From Aggregatibacter aphrophilus ATCC 33389 (GTDB lineage: Bacteria; Pseudomonadota; Gammaproteobacteria; Enterobacterales; Pasteurellaceae), in contig NZ_LR134327.1 in assembly GCF_900636915.1 (NCBI RefSeq), positions 496,001-560,000 on the forward strand: 64,000 nt of DNA, read 5' to 3'. The stretch's first letter is position 1; every line of letters starts with the position of its first letter. Made by a program: the position numbers and the translations under genes. Below, piece after piece: positions 40,868 to 50,258 of this stretch. A model generated the notes under the pieces. That model was not told the origin of the DNA and searched no databases. It saw only the letters and a program-made list of their open reading frames with translations.

Positions 40868-42427
40868 ATGACCAATATCCATGACCATAAAATCCTCATC
40901 CTCGACTTTGGTTCCCAATACACCCAACTTATCGCCCGCCGTGTACGTGAAATCGGTGTATATTGCGAGCTTTGGGCGTGGGATGTCACCGAACAACAAA
41001 TCTGTGATTTCAACCCAACCGGGATTATCCTTTCCGGCGGTCCGGAAAGCACCACGGAAGAAAACAGCCCGCGTGCGCCTGAATATGTCTTTAATGCCGG
41101 CGTGCCCGTGCTGGGCATTTGCTACGGTATGCAAACCATGGCGATGCAGCTTGGCGGCTTAACGGAAACCTCTGATCATCGTGAGTTTGGTTATGCTTCC
41201 GTTTTAATGGAAAATCCGACCGCACTTTTCGCCCATTTAAATGACGGCGACAGCAAATTGGACGTGTGGATGAGCCACGGCGATAAAGTCACCCGCTTGC
41301 CACAAAATTTCCAAATCACCGGCACCACGCCGACCTGCCCGATTGCGGCAATGTCTGATGAAAGCCGTCATTTCTACGGCGTGCAATTCCACCCGGAAGT
41401 CACTCACACAAAAAAGGGCTTGGAATTATTAACCAATTTCGTGGTGAACATTTGTGGTTGCGAAACCAAATGGACCGCCGAAAACATTATTGAAGACGCC
41501 GTTGCCCGTATTAAAGAGCAGGTGGGCGATGACGAAGTCATTTTAGGTTTATCCGGCGGTGTGGATTCCTCGGTGGTAGCCTTATTATTACATCGTGCTA
41601 TCGGTAAAAACTTACACTGCGTATTCGTGGATAACGGTTTACTCCGCTTACACGAAGGCGATCAAGTAATGGAAATGTTTGGCGACAAATTCGGTTTGAA
41701 CATCACCCGTGTGGATGCTGAAAGCCGTTTCTTAGGTGAACTTGCAGGCGTATCCGATCCTGAAGCAAAACGTAAAATTATCGGTAAAGTGTTCGTGGAT
41801 GTATTCGATGATGAATCGAAAAAACTGACAAAAGTGAAATGGTTGGCACAGGGCACCATTTACCCTGACGTAATCGAATCGGCCGCCAGCAAAACAGGCA
41901 AAGCCCATGTCATTAAATCCCACCATAACGTAGGCGGCTTGCCTGATTATATGAAACTTGGCTTAGTCGAACCGTTGCGTGAATTGTTCAAAGATGAAGT
42001 GCGCAAAATCGGCTTAGCGCTTGGTTTACCGGCTGAGATGATCAATCGCCACCCATTCCCAGGCCCGGGTTTAGGCGTTCGTGTACTCGGTGAAGTGAAA
42101 AAAGAATACTGCGATTTATTACGCCGTGCCGATGCGATCTTTATCGAAGAATTACGCAACAGCGGTTGGTATGCCAAAACCAGCCAAGCCTTCAGCGTGT
42201 TCCTACCGGTGAAATCTGTAGGCGTGATGGGCGACGGACGTAAGTATGACTGGGTGATTTCCTTACGTGCCGTAGAAACGATTGATTTTATGACCGCACA
42301 TTGGGCGCATTTGCCTTATGATCTACTGGGCAAAATCTCCAACCGCATCATCAATGAAGTGAACGGCATTTCCCGCGTAGTCTATGACATTAGCGGTAAA
42401 CCGCCGGCAACTATTGAGTGGGAATGA
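40868..42427 (+). CDS. guaA: GMP synthase (glutamine-hydrolysing)
   Basis: Converts XMP to GMP with glutamine. The N-terminal class I amidotransferase has the nucleophile in [13 protein letters not shown] (about residue 85) and the His/Glu pair in [11 protein letters not shown]. The ATP pyrophosphatase domain starts [13 protein letters not shown] (about residue 228), and the C-terminal dimerisation domain ends [14 protein letters not shown]. Length 519 compares with 525 in E. coli. I chose the ATG at 40868 ([12 protein letters not shown]) over an in-frame TTG at 40853. The ribosome-binding site is weak (GAGAAA). Confidence 0.97.
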   Translation: MTNIHDHKILILDFGSQYTQLIARRVREIGVYCELWAWDVTEQQICDFNPTGIILSGGPESTTEENSPRAPEYVFNAGVPVLGICYGMQTMAMQLGGLTETSDHREFGYASVLMENPTALFAHLNDGDSKLDVWMSHGDKVTRLPQNFQITGTTPTCPIAAMSDESRHFYGVQFHPEVTHTKKGLELLTNFVVNICGCETKWTAENIIEDAVARIKEQVGDDEVILGLSGGVDSSVVALLLHRAIGKNLHCVFVDNGLLRLHEGDQVMEMFGDKFGLNITRVDAESRFLGELAGVSDPEAKRKIIGKVFVDVFDDESKKLTKVKWLAQGTIYPDVIESAASKTGKAHVIKSHHNVGGLPDYMKLGLVEPLRELFKDEVRKIGLALGLPAEMINRHPFPGPGLGVRVLGEVKKEYCDLLRRADAIFIEELRNSGWYAKTSQAFSVFLPVKSVGVMGDGRKYDWVISLRAVETIDFMTAHWAHLPYDLLGKISNRIINEVNGISRVVYDISGKPPATIEWE

Positions 42428-42441
42428 CCACTCTGCATGAC

Positions 42442-42472
42442 AGAGACACTGAAAATTCAGCGTCTCTTTTGT
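42442..42472 (+). terminator. Rho-independent terminator after guaA
   Basis: AGAGACACTGAA and TTCAGCGTCTCT form a near-perfect 12-bp stem with a two-base loop, followed by TTTT. Confidence 0.85.
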
Positions 42473-42507
42473 ACAAGAAACAATAATTTTTATTTTAATA
42501 AGGAATC

Positions 42508-43473
42508 ATGATGTTAAAACCGACAAAAACCGATACCATTGAAAATCCGAAAACATTTATCAAAAAATATAGCTTCGTCGCTTTAGGTGCAGTGGCTGTT
42601 CTTATTGCTCTCAATTCTTATTTTACTGTAGATGCCGGTGAAAAAGGCGTAATTCGTCGCTTCGGTGAAACTATTCGGGTTGTCGATGCCGGTTTAGGCT
42701 TTAAGATCCCGGTCGTAGATAGCCTGATTACGATTTCCACCCGCGATCAATCCTTGTCTTTCGGCAGCCGTCGTAGCGATGGCGAAGTGGGTTATGGATT
42801 AAACGCCTACACCCGGGATCAACAATCTGTCAACGCTGCTCTGACGATTACTTACAACGTGACGGATCCTATTGGGGTTTATGATCGTTATCGCACCATT
42901 GAGAATATGGTAACGCAAATTATTGAGCCACGTGTTCGTTCTCAAGTTGAAACGACTTTTGGTCAATTTACCGTGCAAACTAGCATCACCGAGCGGGCAA
43001 AATTGTCCGACACGCTGCAAAATAACATCAGAAAAGCCTTGGAAGGACAGCCTATTGCAGTAAATAGCGTACAACTTTCCGAAATTAAATATTCTGATGC
43101 TTATGAAAAAGGGATTGAATTATCCATGCAGAAAAACATTGAAATTCAAACTAAAGAGCGTCAATTAACCATTGCTCAAAAAGAAGCGGAAATTATCCGA
43201 ACGCAAGCACAGGCAGAAGCGGATGCACAAATTATTCAAGCGAAAGTGGAAGCAGAAAAGGTGAAATTGCGCGGCGAAGCGGAAGCCCAAGCGATTAGAG
43301 CCACTGGGGAAGCGGAAGCGCAAACCATCAAAGCAAAAGGTGAAGCATTAAAAGAAAACCAGCAATTGGTTTCGCTCACCGCCACAGAAAAATGGGACGG
43401 CAAGCTCCCGGAAACTATGCTTCCAAACAGTACAGTTCCTTTTATCCAAATGCCAAACAATGGAGCTAAATAA
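42508..43473 (+). CDS. SPFH/prohibitin-family membrane protein
   Basis: A 321-residue stomatin/prohibitin-like protein. One N-terminal membrane helix (FVALGAVAVLIALNSYFTV, about residues 22-40) is followed by the SPFH domain (DAGEKGVIRRFGETIRVVDAG, about 43-215) and a long Ala/Glu/Lys coiled coil (AEADAQIIQAKVEAEKVKLR, about 215-300). It resembles HflC/prohibitin-type scaffold proteins that oligomerise at the inner membrane, but it lacks an HflK partner, so it is not the HflKC pair. It has its own ribosome-binding site (AAGGA). Two adjacent ATG codons make the exact start uncertain by one residue. Function unknown. Confidence 0.88.
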   Translation: MMLKPTKTDTIENPKTFIKKYSFVALGAVAVLIALNSYFTVDAGEKGVIRRFGETIRVVDAGLGFKIPVVDSLITISTRDQSLSFGSRRSDGEVGYGLNAYTRDQQSVNAALTITYNVTDPIGVYDRYRTIENMVTQIIEPRVRSQVETTFGQFTVQTSITERAKLSDTLQNNIRKALEGQPIAVNSVQLSEIKYSDAYEKGIELSMQKNIEIQTKERQLTIAQKEAEIIRTQAQAEADAQIIQAKVEAEKVKLRGEAEAQAIRATGEAEAQTIKAKGEALKENQQLVSLTATEKWDGKLPETMLPNSTVPFIQMPNNGAK

Positions 43474-43589
43474 CAAATTAATCTAAATTTAAATAGGCAC
43501 AGAAATGTGCCTATTTTATTTATAGCACAACAAAAAATTAAGTATGAAGGTAAAAATTGAAAACAAAGGAAAAAAATAGGATTTTGGAT

Positions 43590-43795
43590 TAGGTGGTGAA
43601 CTAAGCAGAATTGGTCTTAACAGTAAGCGGTTTACTGCGTCGCATCCCTGCGGGTTTCTACCTAGTCCACCATTGATAGAGGATGATGGTTTGTAGTTGC
43701 GACATAAAACTCATACCAAAAGTGTTTTATACCTTCTAGCCGCTTATTTCAGGAGACCAATCCTGACTTTCAAACATCTTATTTTGAAAGTGATT
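43590..43795 (+). ncRNA. Candidate structured RNA in the gap between SPFH gene and accA
   Basis: This gene-free stretch has nested complementary segments. ATTGGTCT (43610-43617) pairs with AGACCAAT (43754-43761), TAAGCGG (43624-43630) with CCGCTTA (43740-43746) and GTCGCA (43639-43644) with TGCGAC (43698-43703). Inside lie ATAAAACTC/GTGTTTTAT (43704-43730) and a CCACCAT/ATGATGG hairpin. Competing hairpins exist: CAGTAA/TTACTG (43621-43636) and CAGGA/TCCTG (43750-43765). A further stem ACTTTCAAA/TTTGAAAGT (43766-43791) follows. Strand is undetermined; plus is assumed. I recognise no Rfam family. It could also be an insertion-element remnant. Confidence 0.4.
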
Positions 43796-44041
43796 ACATC
43801 ATAAAATCGTTTTAGCCGATTGTCAATCTGTGCTTTAATATATATTTATGTTAATTTTTTCATAGTTTATTTTTTAAGTAATAACAATAAATTACTGTGA
43901 TTACAGAGTGTTACCTGGTGTAACCAGATGAATTTTTATGACTTTTATGAAAAAAACACATAAAATAATCGGTCTAATTGCGCCGCCCCTGAAATCTTGT
44001 TAAAGTGCGGTACAGATTTTTCACAAAATTAGGAATCACAC

Positions 44042-44995
44042 ATGAGTCAAGAATACTTAGATTTTGAATTACCCATTGCCGAACTCGAAGCGAAAATTGA
44101 ATCCTTACGCTCCGTAGTTGACCAAGATAACGAAATTAATCTTGATGATGAAATTGCCCGCTTACAGAAAAAAAGTATTGAATTAACAGAAAAAACCTTC
44201 GCAAATTTAGATGCGTGGCAAGTTTCAAAAATGTCCCGCCATCCGAACCGTCCTTATACTCTTGACTATATCGAACATATTTTTACCGAATTTGAAGAAC
44301 TTGCCGGCGATCGCGCCTTTGCTGACGATAAAGCCATTGTCGGCGGTTTGGCCCGTTTAGATGGCAAACCGGTAATGGTTATCGGCCACCAAAAGGGTCG
44401 CACGGTAAAAGACAAAGTGAAACGCAACTTTGGTATGCCGGCACCGGAAGGTTATCGCAAAGCGTTGCGCTTAATGCAAATGGCTGAACGTTTCAAATTG
44501 CCAATTATTACCTTTATCGACACCCCGGGAGCTTATCCGGGTGTGGGTGCGGAAGAACGCGGCCAATCTGAGGCAATCGCCCGCAACTTACGCGAAATGT
44601 CCATGTTAAAAGTACCTGTAATCTGTACTGTGATCGGCGAAGGCGGTTCTGGTGGGGCATTGGCTATTGGTGTGGGCGATAAAGTCAATATGTTGCAATA
44701 TTCAACCTACTCCGTTATTTCACCTGAAGGCTGTGCATCTATTTTATGGAAAAGTGCCGACAAAGCATCAACCGCAGCCGAAGTTATGGGTTTAACTGCC
44801 ACGCGCTTAAAAGAATTAGGCCTGATTGATAATATCATTACCGAACCACTAGGCGGTGCTCATCGCAATTATGCCGAAATGGCACAAAATCTGAAAAAAC
44901 GTCTGCTTGCTGATTTAGAAGATCTGGAAGTCTTAGATGCCGAAAATCTGTTGGATCGTCGTTATCAACGTTTAATGAGCTACGGTTACGTATAG
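44042..44995 (+). CDS. accA: Acetyl-CoA carboxylase carboxyltransferase subunit alpha
   Basis: AccA forms, with AccD, the carboxyltransferase that makes malonyl-CoA for fatty acid synthesis. The 317-residue length matches E. coli AccA (319). Motifs are the N-terminal coiled coil ([15 protein letters not shown]), [30 protein letters not shown], the CoA/biotin-site [18 protein letters not shown] and [15 protein letters not shown]. The start ATG at 44042 follows AGGAATC. The 250 bases before it, after the structured segment, are AT-rich and hold a single uptake-signal copy (about 44003). Confidence 0.97.
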   Translation: MSQEYLDFELPIAELEAKIESLRSVVDQDNEINLDDEIARLQKKSIELTEKTFANLDAWQVSKMSRHPNRPYTLDYIEHIFTEFEELAGDRAFADDKAIVGGLARLDGKPVMVIGHQKGRTVKDKVKRNFGMPAPEGYRKALRLMQMAERFKLPIITFIDTPGAYPGVGAEERGQSEAIARNLREMSMLKVPVICTVIGEGGSGGALAIGVGDKVNMLQYSTYSVISPEGCASILWKSADKASTAAEVMGLTATRLKELGLIDNIITEPLGGAHRNYAEMAQNLKKRLLADLEDLEVLDAENLLDRRYQRLMSYGYV

Positions 44996-45058
44996 AAAAT
45001 AATAAAAAAATAAACCGTATTTGCTGTTTTTAAAGGGATTTAAAAGGAGAAAATAACA

Positions 45059-45916
45059 ATGAAAAACGTACTTTCAATTCAGTCTCATGTGGTTTACGGC
45101 TATGCCGGTAATAAGTCGGCAACATTCCCAATGCAGCTCCTCGGTGTAGATGTTTGGGCATTAAACACCGTGCAATTTTCTAATCATACGCAATACGGCA
45201 AATGGACGGGAATCGTCATTCCAAAAGAACAAATTGCTGAAATTGTGCGTGGCATTGATGAAATTGATGCATTGAAAAAATGTGATGCGGTAGTTTCCGG
45301 TTATTTAGGCTCTGCAGAACAAATCGATGAAATCATCAAAGCCGTGCATAAAATTAAAGCCATCAATCCTAATGCGCTTTATTTATGCGATCCTGTTATG
45401 GGTCATCCGGATAAAGGTTGTATCGTTGCCGATGGGGTGCGCGAAGGCTTGATCAACATCGTATCGGAAGCCGATATCATTACGCCGAACTTGGTAGAGC
45501 TACGTGAATTAAGCGGTTTACCGGTAGAAAATTTTGAACAGGCACTGACTGCCGTTCAAGCCATCTTGGTGAAAGGTCCGAAAAAAGTGTTAGTAAAACA
45601 TTTGAGCAAAGTTGGCAAAGACGCGTCTCAATTTGAAATGCTATTGGCAACCCCTCAAGGCGTATGGCATCTTTCCCGTCCATTACACCCGTTTGATCGT
45701 GAGCCGGTAGGCGTGGGCGATTTAACCGCCGGTTTATTCTTAGCCAATTTGCTGAACAGAAAATCAGATGTGGACGCTTTTGAGCACATGGCAAACGCAG
45801 TCAATGAAGTCATGCAAACCACGTTAGAACGTGGCGAATATGAATTACAAATCATTGCAGCCCGAGATCTCATTATCAACCCGCGTAGTCATTACAAAGC
45901 ACAAAAAATCGCGTAA
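45059..45916 (+). CDS. pdxY: Pyridoxal kinase PdxY
   Basis: Phosphorylates pyridoxal to PLP in B6 salvage. Ribokinase-fold protein of 285 residues, with the N-terminal [38 protein letters not shown], and the catalytic glycine-rich [19 protein letters not shown] (aspartate as base). The GVGDL form and length match PdxY rather than PdxK. It lies 63 bases after accA with an AAGGAG ribosome-binding site and precedes tilS by 44 bases. Confidence 0.95.
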   Translation: MKNVLSIQSHVVYGYAGNKSATFPMQLLGVDVWALNTVQFSNHTQYGKWTGIVIPKEQIAEIVRGIDEIDALKKCDAVVSGYLGSAEQIDEIIKAVHKIKAINPNALYLCDPVMGHPDKGCIVADGVREGLINIVSEADIITPNLVELRELSGLPVENFEQALTAVQAILVKGPKKVLVKHLSKVGKDASQFEMLLATPQGVWHLSRPLHPFDREPVGVGDLTAGLFLANLLNRKSDVDAFEHMANAVNEVMQTTLERGEYELQIIAARDLIINPRSHYKAQKIA

Positions 45917-45923
45917 CGCTCAA

Positions 45924-45950
45924 CTTCCTCCTGTTCCACGGGAGGAAATT
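45924..45950 (+). promoter_or_regulatory. Hairpin holding the tilS ribosome-binding site
   Basis: TTCCTCC (45925-45931) pairs fully with GGAGGAA (45941-45947), which is also the only Shine-Dalgarno-like sequence before the tilS ATG at 45961. The following bases are ATTTTAT. It may terminate pdxY, mask tilS initiation, or both. Confidence 0.5.
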
Positions 45951-45960
45951 TTATCCGCCT

Positions 45961-47271
45961 ATGCTTCTTGAACAATTCTCACAACAACTCCGACAACTCG
46001 CCCCGAACCAAACACAATTTCTTATCGGTTTTAGTGGTGGGCTGGATTCCACTGCACTCCTCGCCTTATTCGCAAAACTCCGTGAAAATCAACCGCACTT
46101 TCAGTTGCGCGCCATTCATATTCATCACGGGCTAAGTTCAAACGCCGATGCTTGGGCAACTCATTGTGAAAATCTCTGCCAACAATTCCAAATTCCGTTG
46201 TTGATCCAACGGGTCAACGTGAATATGGCGAACGGCATTGAAGCCGGTGCCCGTCAGGCGCGTTATGAAGCCATTGCACAACATATTTTGCCCCAAGAGT
46301 GGTTGGCCACAGCACATCATCTGCAAGATCAGACGGAAACTTTTTTTCTTGCCTTAAAACGCGGTAGCGGGTTGCAAGGCTTGAGCGCAATGCAACCCCA
46401 AAGCACGGTTTACAATGTGCCGATTTTTCGTCCGCTGTTATCTTTTAGTCGTCAGCAACTGCTCAAATTTGTGCAACAGCAAGGGATCACGTGGATCGAA
46501 GATGAAAGCAACGCCGACAATCAATACGATCGCAATTTCTTACGCAATCAAATTCTGCCCGATCTACGTCAACGTTGGGGGCATTTTGATTCGGCCGTGC
46601 AACGTTGTGCACAACATTGTTACGAACAGCAGCAACTGTTAAATGAATTACTGGCAGAGGAATATCAAAAAAACGTTGATAAAACTGACCGCACTTTTAA
46701 AGTGCAACACTTTGCCGATTATTCGGCGATTAAACAACGTGCCCTGTTGCGCTTGTGGCTACAAGAATGCGGCGTTGCCATGCCGTCATTGGTGCAATTA
46801 GAACACCTAATTTCCGATGTAGTTTTTGCCAAGCCTGATACACAACCACAATTTCGATTAGAAAATAACATTGTGCGTCGGTATCAACACAAGCTGTTTC
46901 TCACACCGATTTTCGCCGATATTTCATCAAACGATATTGAAGCGGAATTGGATAAACCCATGGCGTTGCCCGATAACCTTGGAACGCTTCGGTTGCAAAA
47001 GACACCGCAGAAAATGACCGCACTTTGGCATGATGAAAACGGCAACATATATAAAGAAACCTTAGCGTTACCGTTAGAGAAAACGAAAGTTTGGATTCGT
47101 TTTGGTTATTCGGGCAAAGTGAAATTAACCCCAAAGGGTATGAATCAGGATATTAAAAAAGTGTGGCAGAATTTGAACGTGCCGCCTTGGCAGCGCCAAC
47201 GAATTCCGCTGATTTTCTACGATGATAAGCTGCAAAGTGCGGTCGGTTTTTTTACCGTTTCCCAAAATTAA
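45961..47271 (+). CDS. tilS: tRNA(Ile)-lysidine synthase
   Basis: TilS converts C34 of the CAT-anticodon isoleucine tRNA to lysidine so that it reads AUA. The PP-loop ATPase motif is [18 protein letters not shown] (about residue 20), with [15 protein letters not shown] and [20 protein letters not shown] following. The C-terminal domains (about 220-436) include the [14 protein letters not shown] and [15 protein letters not shown] regions typical of TilS. Length 436 is normal. The ATG lies 14 bases after GGAGGA, which is a long spacing, and that site is in a hairpin. Confidence 0.95.
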   Translation: MLLEQFSQQLRQLAPNQTQFLIGFSGGLDSTALLALFAKLRENQPHFQLRAIHIHHGLSSNADAWATHCENLCQQFQIPLLIQRVNVNMANGIEAGARQARYEAIAQHILPQEWLATAHHLQDQTETFFLALKRGSGLQGLSAMQPQSTVYNVPIFRPLLSFSRQQLLKFVQQQGITWIEDESNADNQYDRNFLRNQILPDLRQRWGHFDSAVQRCAQHCYEQQQLLNELLAEEYQKNVDKTDRTFKVQHFADYSAIKQRALLRLWLQECGVAMPSLVQLEHLISDVVFAKPDTQPQFRLENNIVRRYQHKLFLTPIFADISSNDIEAELDKPMALPDNLGTLRLQKTPQKMTALWHDENGNIYKETLALPLEKTKVWIRFGYSGKVKLTPKGMNQDIKKVWQNLNVPPWQRQRIPLIFYDDKLQSAVGFFTVSQN

Positions 47272-47275
47272 GGCA

Positions 47276-47306
47276 AACAAAAAGGCGCATACTCATGCGC
47301 CTTTGT
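47276..47306. terminator. Bidirectional terminator between tilS and the purine permease
   Basis: AAAGGCGCAT and ATGCGCCTTT form a 10-bp stem with a 4-base loop, with T-rich tails on both strands. It serves two convergent genes. Confidence 0.9.
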
Positions 47307-47323
47307 TGTCTTTATCAAATGAC

Positions 47324-48655
47324 TTAAATCGCCCAACCACAAGCGTAGAATGCCACTAAAACAACAGCAATCACCACTGTGCCGACATTTAAGCGTTTTA
47401 CATCTCCACTCACAATTCGACCGATAACCAACGTTGCAAAACCTAACATAATGCCGGTGACAATATTGGCGGTTAATACGATGAACACTGCGCAAATTAA
47501 ACCGCTCATGGCGCCGACAATATCATCAAAGTTTAACTTGCTCACGTTACTTAACATGAGTAACCCCACATACATCAACGCCGGTGCGGTGGCGTAATTT
47601 GGGACTAAAAAGGCTAACGGTTGGAAGAACAACATTAACAGGAACAATACGCCGACCACGATAGCGGTAATGCCGGTTTTGCCGCCTGCAGCTGTGCCCG
47701 CGGCAGATTCAATATAAACTGCGGCGGGCGCCGTGCCGAAAATACCGGAAAATAAGCTGCTTATGGAATCGGAGGTCAAGGCTTTTCCGCCATTGATAAT
47801 TTGACCGCTTTTATCTAACAAACCTGCCTGGCCTGCCACCGCACGAATGGTGCCAGTAGCGTCAAAAACAGCAGTCATCACGAGGGCGAATACGACAGGT
47901 AAAATTGCCGGTTGTAACGCGCCAAGCACATCTAATTTTAAGAATAAGGATTCATCACCAAACGATGGCATTTTAAAAATTTTACCGTCAAAAGTCACAT
48001 TCGGATCGAAAATTAAACCAATAATGGTAATGGCAATAATTACCCATAAAATACCACCTTTAACTTTTCTTTTTTCCAACCCAATAATCAACGCTAAACC
48101 AATTAATGACATTATGACAGGAAATGCGGTGAAGTTACCTAATTTCACCGGCAAACCATTTTGATTGCCAACCACTAAGCCTACGCCATTGGCGGCGATT
48201 AAAAGCAAGAACAAACCAATACCGATGCCCGCACCATGTGCAATACCTATCGGTAAATTACGCAAAATCCAAGCACGAATCCCCGTCGCAGAAATCAGAG
48301 TGAAAAAAACACCCATTAAAAAGACCGCACCTAACGCCACCGGAATACTGACTTTTTGTCCAATAACCAAACTAAAAGCCGTAAACGCAGTAAGGGAAAT
48401 GGCACAACCGATTGCCATCGGCGCATTTGCCCAAAAGCCGATTAAAATGGAGCCAAGGCCCGCAACCAAACAGGTGGCGATAAAGACGGATTCCGCCGGA
48501 AATCCCGCCGCACTTAACATATTCGGCACGACAATAACGGAATACACCATGGCAAGAAAAGTGGTTAAACCAGCAACAATTTCTTTGCGCACGGTGGAGT
48601 CGCGTTTAGTCAACTCAAAACGTTGTTCTAACGCGCTGGATTGTGAAGATGACAT
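47324..48655 (-). CDS. AzgA-family adenine/guanine/hypoxanthine permease
   Basis: A 443-residue NCS2-related purine transporter of the AzgA/PbuG/YgfQ group with about 13 membrane segments. Characteristic parts are [75 protein letters not shown] and [19 protein letters not shown]. It should import hypoxanthine, guanine or adenine by proton symport. A near-consensus PurR operator lies 60-80 bases upstream, so repression by PurR with purine corepressor is likely. Substrate preference is not visible. Confidence 0.92.
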   Translation of the reverse strand: MSSSQSSALEQRFELTKRDSTVRKEIVAGLTTFLAMVYSVIVVPNMLSAAGFPAESVFIATCLVAGLGSILIGFWANAPMAIGCAISLTAFTAFSLVIGQKVSIPVALGAVFLMGVFFTLISATGIRAWILRNLPIGIAHGAGIGIGLFLLLIAANGVGLVVGNQNGLPVKLGNFTAFPVIMSLIGLALIIGLEKRKVKGGILWVIIAITIIGLIFDPNVTFDGKIFKMPSFGDESLFLKLDVLGALQPAILPVVFALVMTAVFDATGTIRAVAGQAGLLDKSGQIINGGKALTSDSISSLFSGIFGTAPAAVYIESAAGTAAGGKTGITAIVVGVLFLLMLFFQPLAFLVPNYATAPALMYVGLLMLSNVSKLNFDDIVGAMSGLICAVFIVLTANIVTGIMLGFATLVIGRIVSGDVKRLNVGTVVIAVVLVAFYACGWAI

Positions 48656-48716
48656 GAAAATTACCTTTAAATGAAGGGAAGATTAAGGAGGCCGTATTTT
48701 ACCGAAAGCAGGCGAG

Positions 48717-48732
48717 AAGTAAACGTTTGCGC
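48717..48732 (-). promoter_or_regulatory. PurR operator upstream of the purine permease
   Basis: On the minus strand GCGCAAACGTTTACTT matches the PurR consensus ACGCAAACGTTTNCNT at all but the first base. It lies 62 bases before the permease start. A second weaker AAACGTT core is at 48764-48770. Confidence 0.6.
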
Positions 48733-48891
48733 AAATATTTTGCATAAAATTTACGTTATTTCGAAACGTTCGCAAACCAGTGTAGTCCAAAAGACTTGTA
48801 TGCCTTGGATAGGGATAATTTTTTTCTGATTAAAATCAATCGGTGCTATACTGACGGACAATTTAATCTTCATTATTTAAAAGGAAATAGA

Positions 48892-49908
48892 ATGACTATT
48901 TTAGTAACAGGCGGTGCCGGCTATATCGGTTCACACACAGTCGTTGAATTATTAAATGCGGGCAAGGAAGTGGTAGTTTTAGACAACCTTTGCAACTCCT
49001 CACCGAAATCGCTAGAGCGGGTTAAAGAAATTACAGGAAAGACTGTGAAATTTTATGAAGGGGATGTATTGGATCGTGCATTGTTACAAAAAATCTTTGC
49101 CGAAAATACCATTCATTCCGTCATTCATTTCGCCGGCTTAAAAGCGGTTGGCGAAAGTGTGCAAAAACCTGCCGAATATTATTTAAACAACGTGACCGGC
49201 TCCCTCGTCTTGGTACAAGAAATGAAAAAAGCCGGCGTATGGAATTTTGTATTCAGCTCTTCCGCCACTGTTTATGGCGATCCTGAAATTATCCCGATTA
49301 CAGAAAGCTGCAAAGTAGGCGGCACCACCAACCCGTATGGCACTTCCAAGTTTATGGTAGAACAAATCCTACGCGACATTGCCAAAGCGGAACCAAAATT
49401 CAGCATGACCATTTTGCGCTATTTCAATCCCGTGGGCGCGCATGCAAGCGGCTTAATCGGCGAGGACCCAAATGGCATTCCGAATAATCTCTTGCCTTAC
49501 ATCAGCCAAGTGGCAATCGGCAAGTTACCACAACTTTCCGTCTTTGGTAGCGATTATGACACTCATGACGGCACAGGTGTGCGCGATTATATTCACGTTG
49601 TGGATTTGGCTATCGGTCACTTAAAAGCGCTGAATCGCCATCAAGACGATGCCGGTTTGCACATTTATAACTTAGGCACCGGTATGGGTTATTCCGTGTT
49701 GGATATGGTAAACGCCTTTGAACAGGCGAACGATATTCAAATTCCTTATAAATTGGTTGATCGTCGTCCGGGCGACATTGCCACTTGTTATTCCGATCCG
49801 AGTTTAGCGGCGAAAGAATTAGGCTGGAAAGCGGAACGAGGATTAACAGAAATGATGAAAGATACATGGAATTGGCAAAAAAATAACCCGAAAGGTTATA
49901 GAGATTAA
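48892..49908 (+). CDS. galE: UDP-glucose 4-epimerase
   Basis: Interconverts UDP-glucose and UDP-galactose, supplying galactose for LPS and glycans. The NAD-binding Rossmann motif is [18 protein letters not shown], followed by [14 protein letters not shown], the catalytic Ser/Tyr-Lys set in [11 protein letters not shown] and [12 protein letters not shown], and [11 protein letters not shown]. The start is the ATG at 48892 (MTILVTGG), with ribosome-binding site AAGGAA; the frame is open upstream to 48796. Length 338 equals E. coli GalE. It is followed after five bases by hypA, an unusual pairing. Confidence 0.97.
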   Translation: MTILVTGGAGYIGSHTVVELLNAGKEVVVLDNLCNSSPKSLERVKEITGKTVKFYEGDVLDRALLQKIFAENTIHSVIHFAGLKAVGESVQKPAEYYLNNVTGSLVLVQEMKKAGVWNFVFSSSATVYGDPEIIPITESCKVGGTTNPYGTSKFMVEQILRDIAKAEPKFSMTILRYFNPVGAHASGLIGEDPNGIPNNLLPYISQVAIGKLPQLSVFGSDYDTHDGTGVRDYIHVVDLAIGHLKALNRHQDDAGLHIYNLGTGMGYSVLDMVNAFEQANDIQIPYKLVDRRPGDIATCYSDPSLAAKELGWKAERGLTEMMKDTWNWQKNNPKGYRD

Positions 49909-49913
49909 TCGCC

Positions 49914-50255
49914 ATGCACGAGCTCTCTTTGTGCCAAAACATCATCGAAATTGTTGAGCAACAATGCAAACAGCATAATGTCAACAAAGTGACCGACCTC
50001 TGGCTTGAGGTCGGCGTACTTTCTTGCATTGAACCGAGCGCCTTGGAATTTAGTTTTGAAATGACCGCTAAAGGCACTCCTGCCGAAAATTGCAAACTGC
50101 ATTTAATTCCTATCCCGGCTAAGGCTTGGTGTTGGAATTGCAAACAATTCGTTGAAATTCAAGCCAATAACAGTACTTGCCCAAATTGCGGCGGTGTACA
50201 TTTGCAACGCCAAAGTGGCGATGAACTACGAATCAAAGAAATTGCCGTTGAATAA
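49914..50255 (+). CDS. hypA: Hydrogenase nickel metallochaperone HypA
   Basis: Delivers nickel for NiFe hydrogenase maturation. The N-terminal MHELSL provides the Ni-binding His2, and the zinc site is formed by two CxxC motifs (WCWNCKQF and TCPNCGG, about residues 73-92). Length 113 is standard. It starts five bases after galE and ends three bases before the AmpG-like gene, so it lies in a galE-hypA-ampG unit. No other hyp or hydrogenase genes are in the window. Confidence 0.95.
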   Translation: MHELSLCQNIIEIVEQQCKQHNVNKVTDLWLEVGVLSCIEPSALEFSFEMTAKGTPAENCKLHLIPIPAKAWCWNCKQFVEIQANNSTCPNCGGVHLQRQSGDELRIKEIAVE

Positions 50256-50258
50256 CCT

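Noticed and set aside
43745..43765. CAGGAGACC segment reminding of the cobalamin riboswitch B12 box
   Set aside because: The other required blocks (for example GCCACTG and GGGAAGG) are absent, and no cobalamin gene follows.
48796..48891. N-terminal extension of the galE frame
   Set aside because: GalE proteins start at the Rossmann strand (MTILVTGG), and AAGGAA is placed before 48892.
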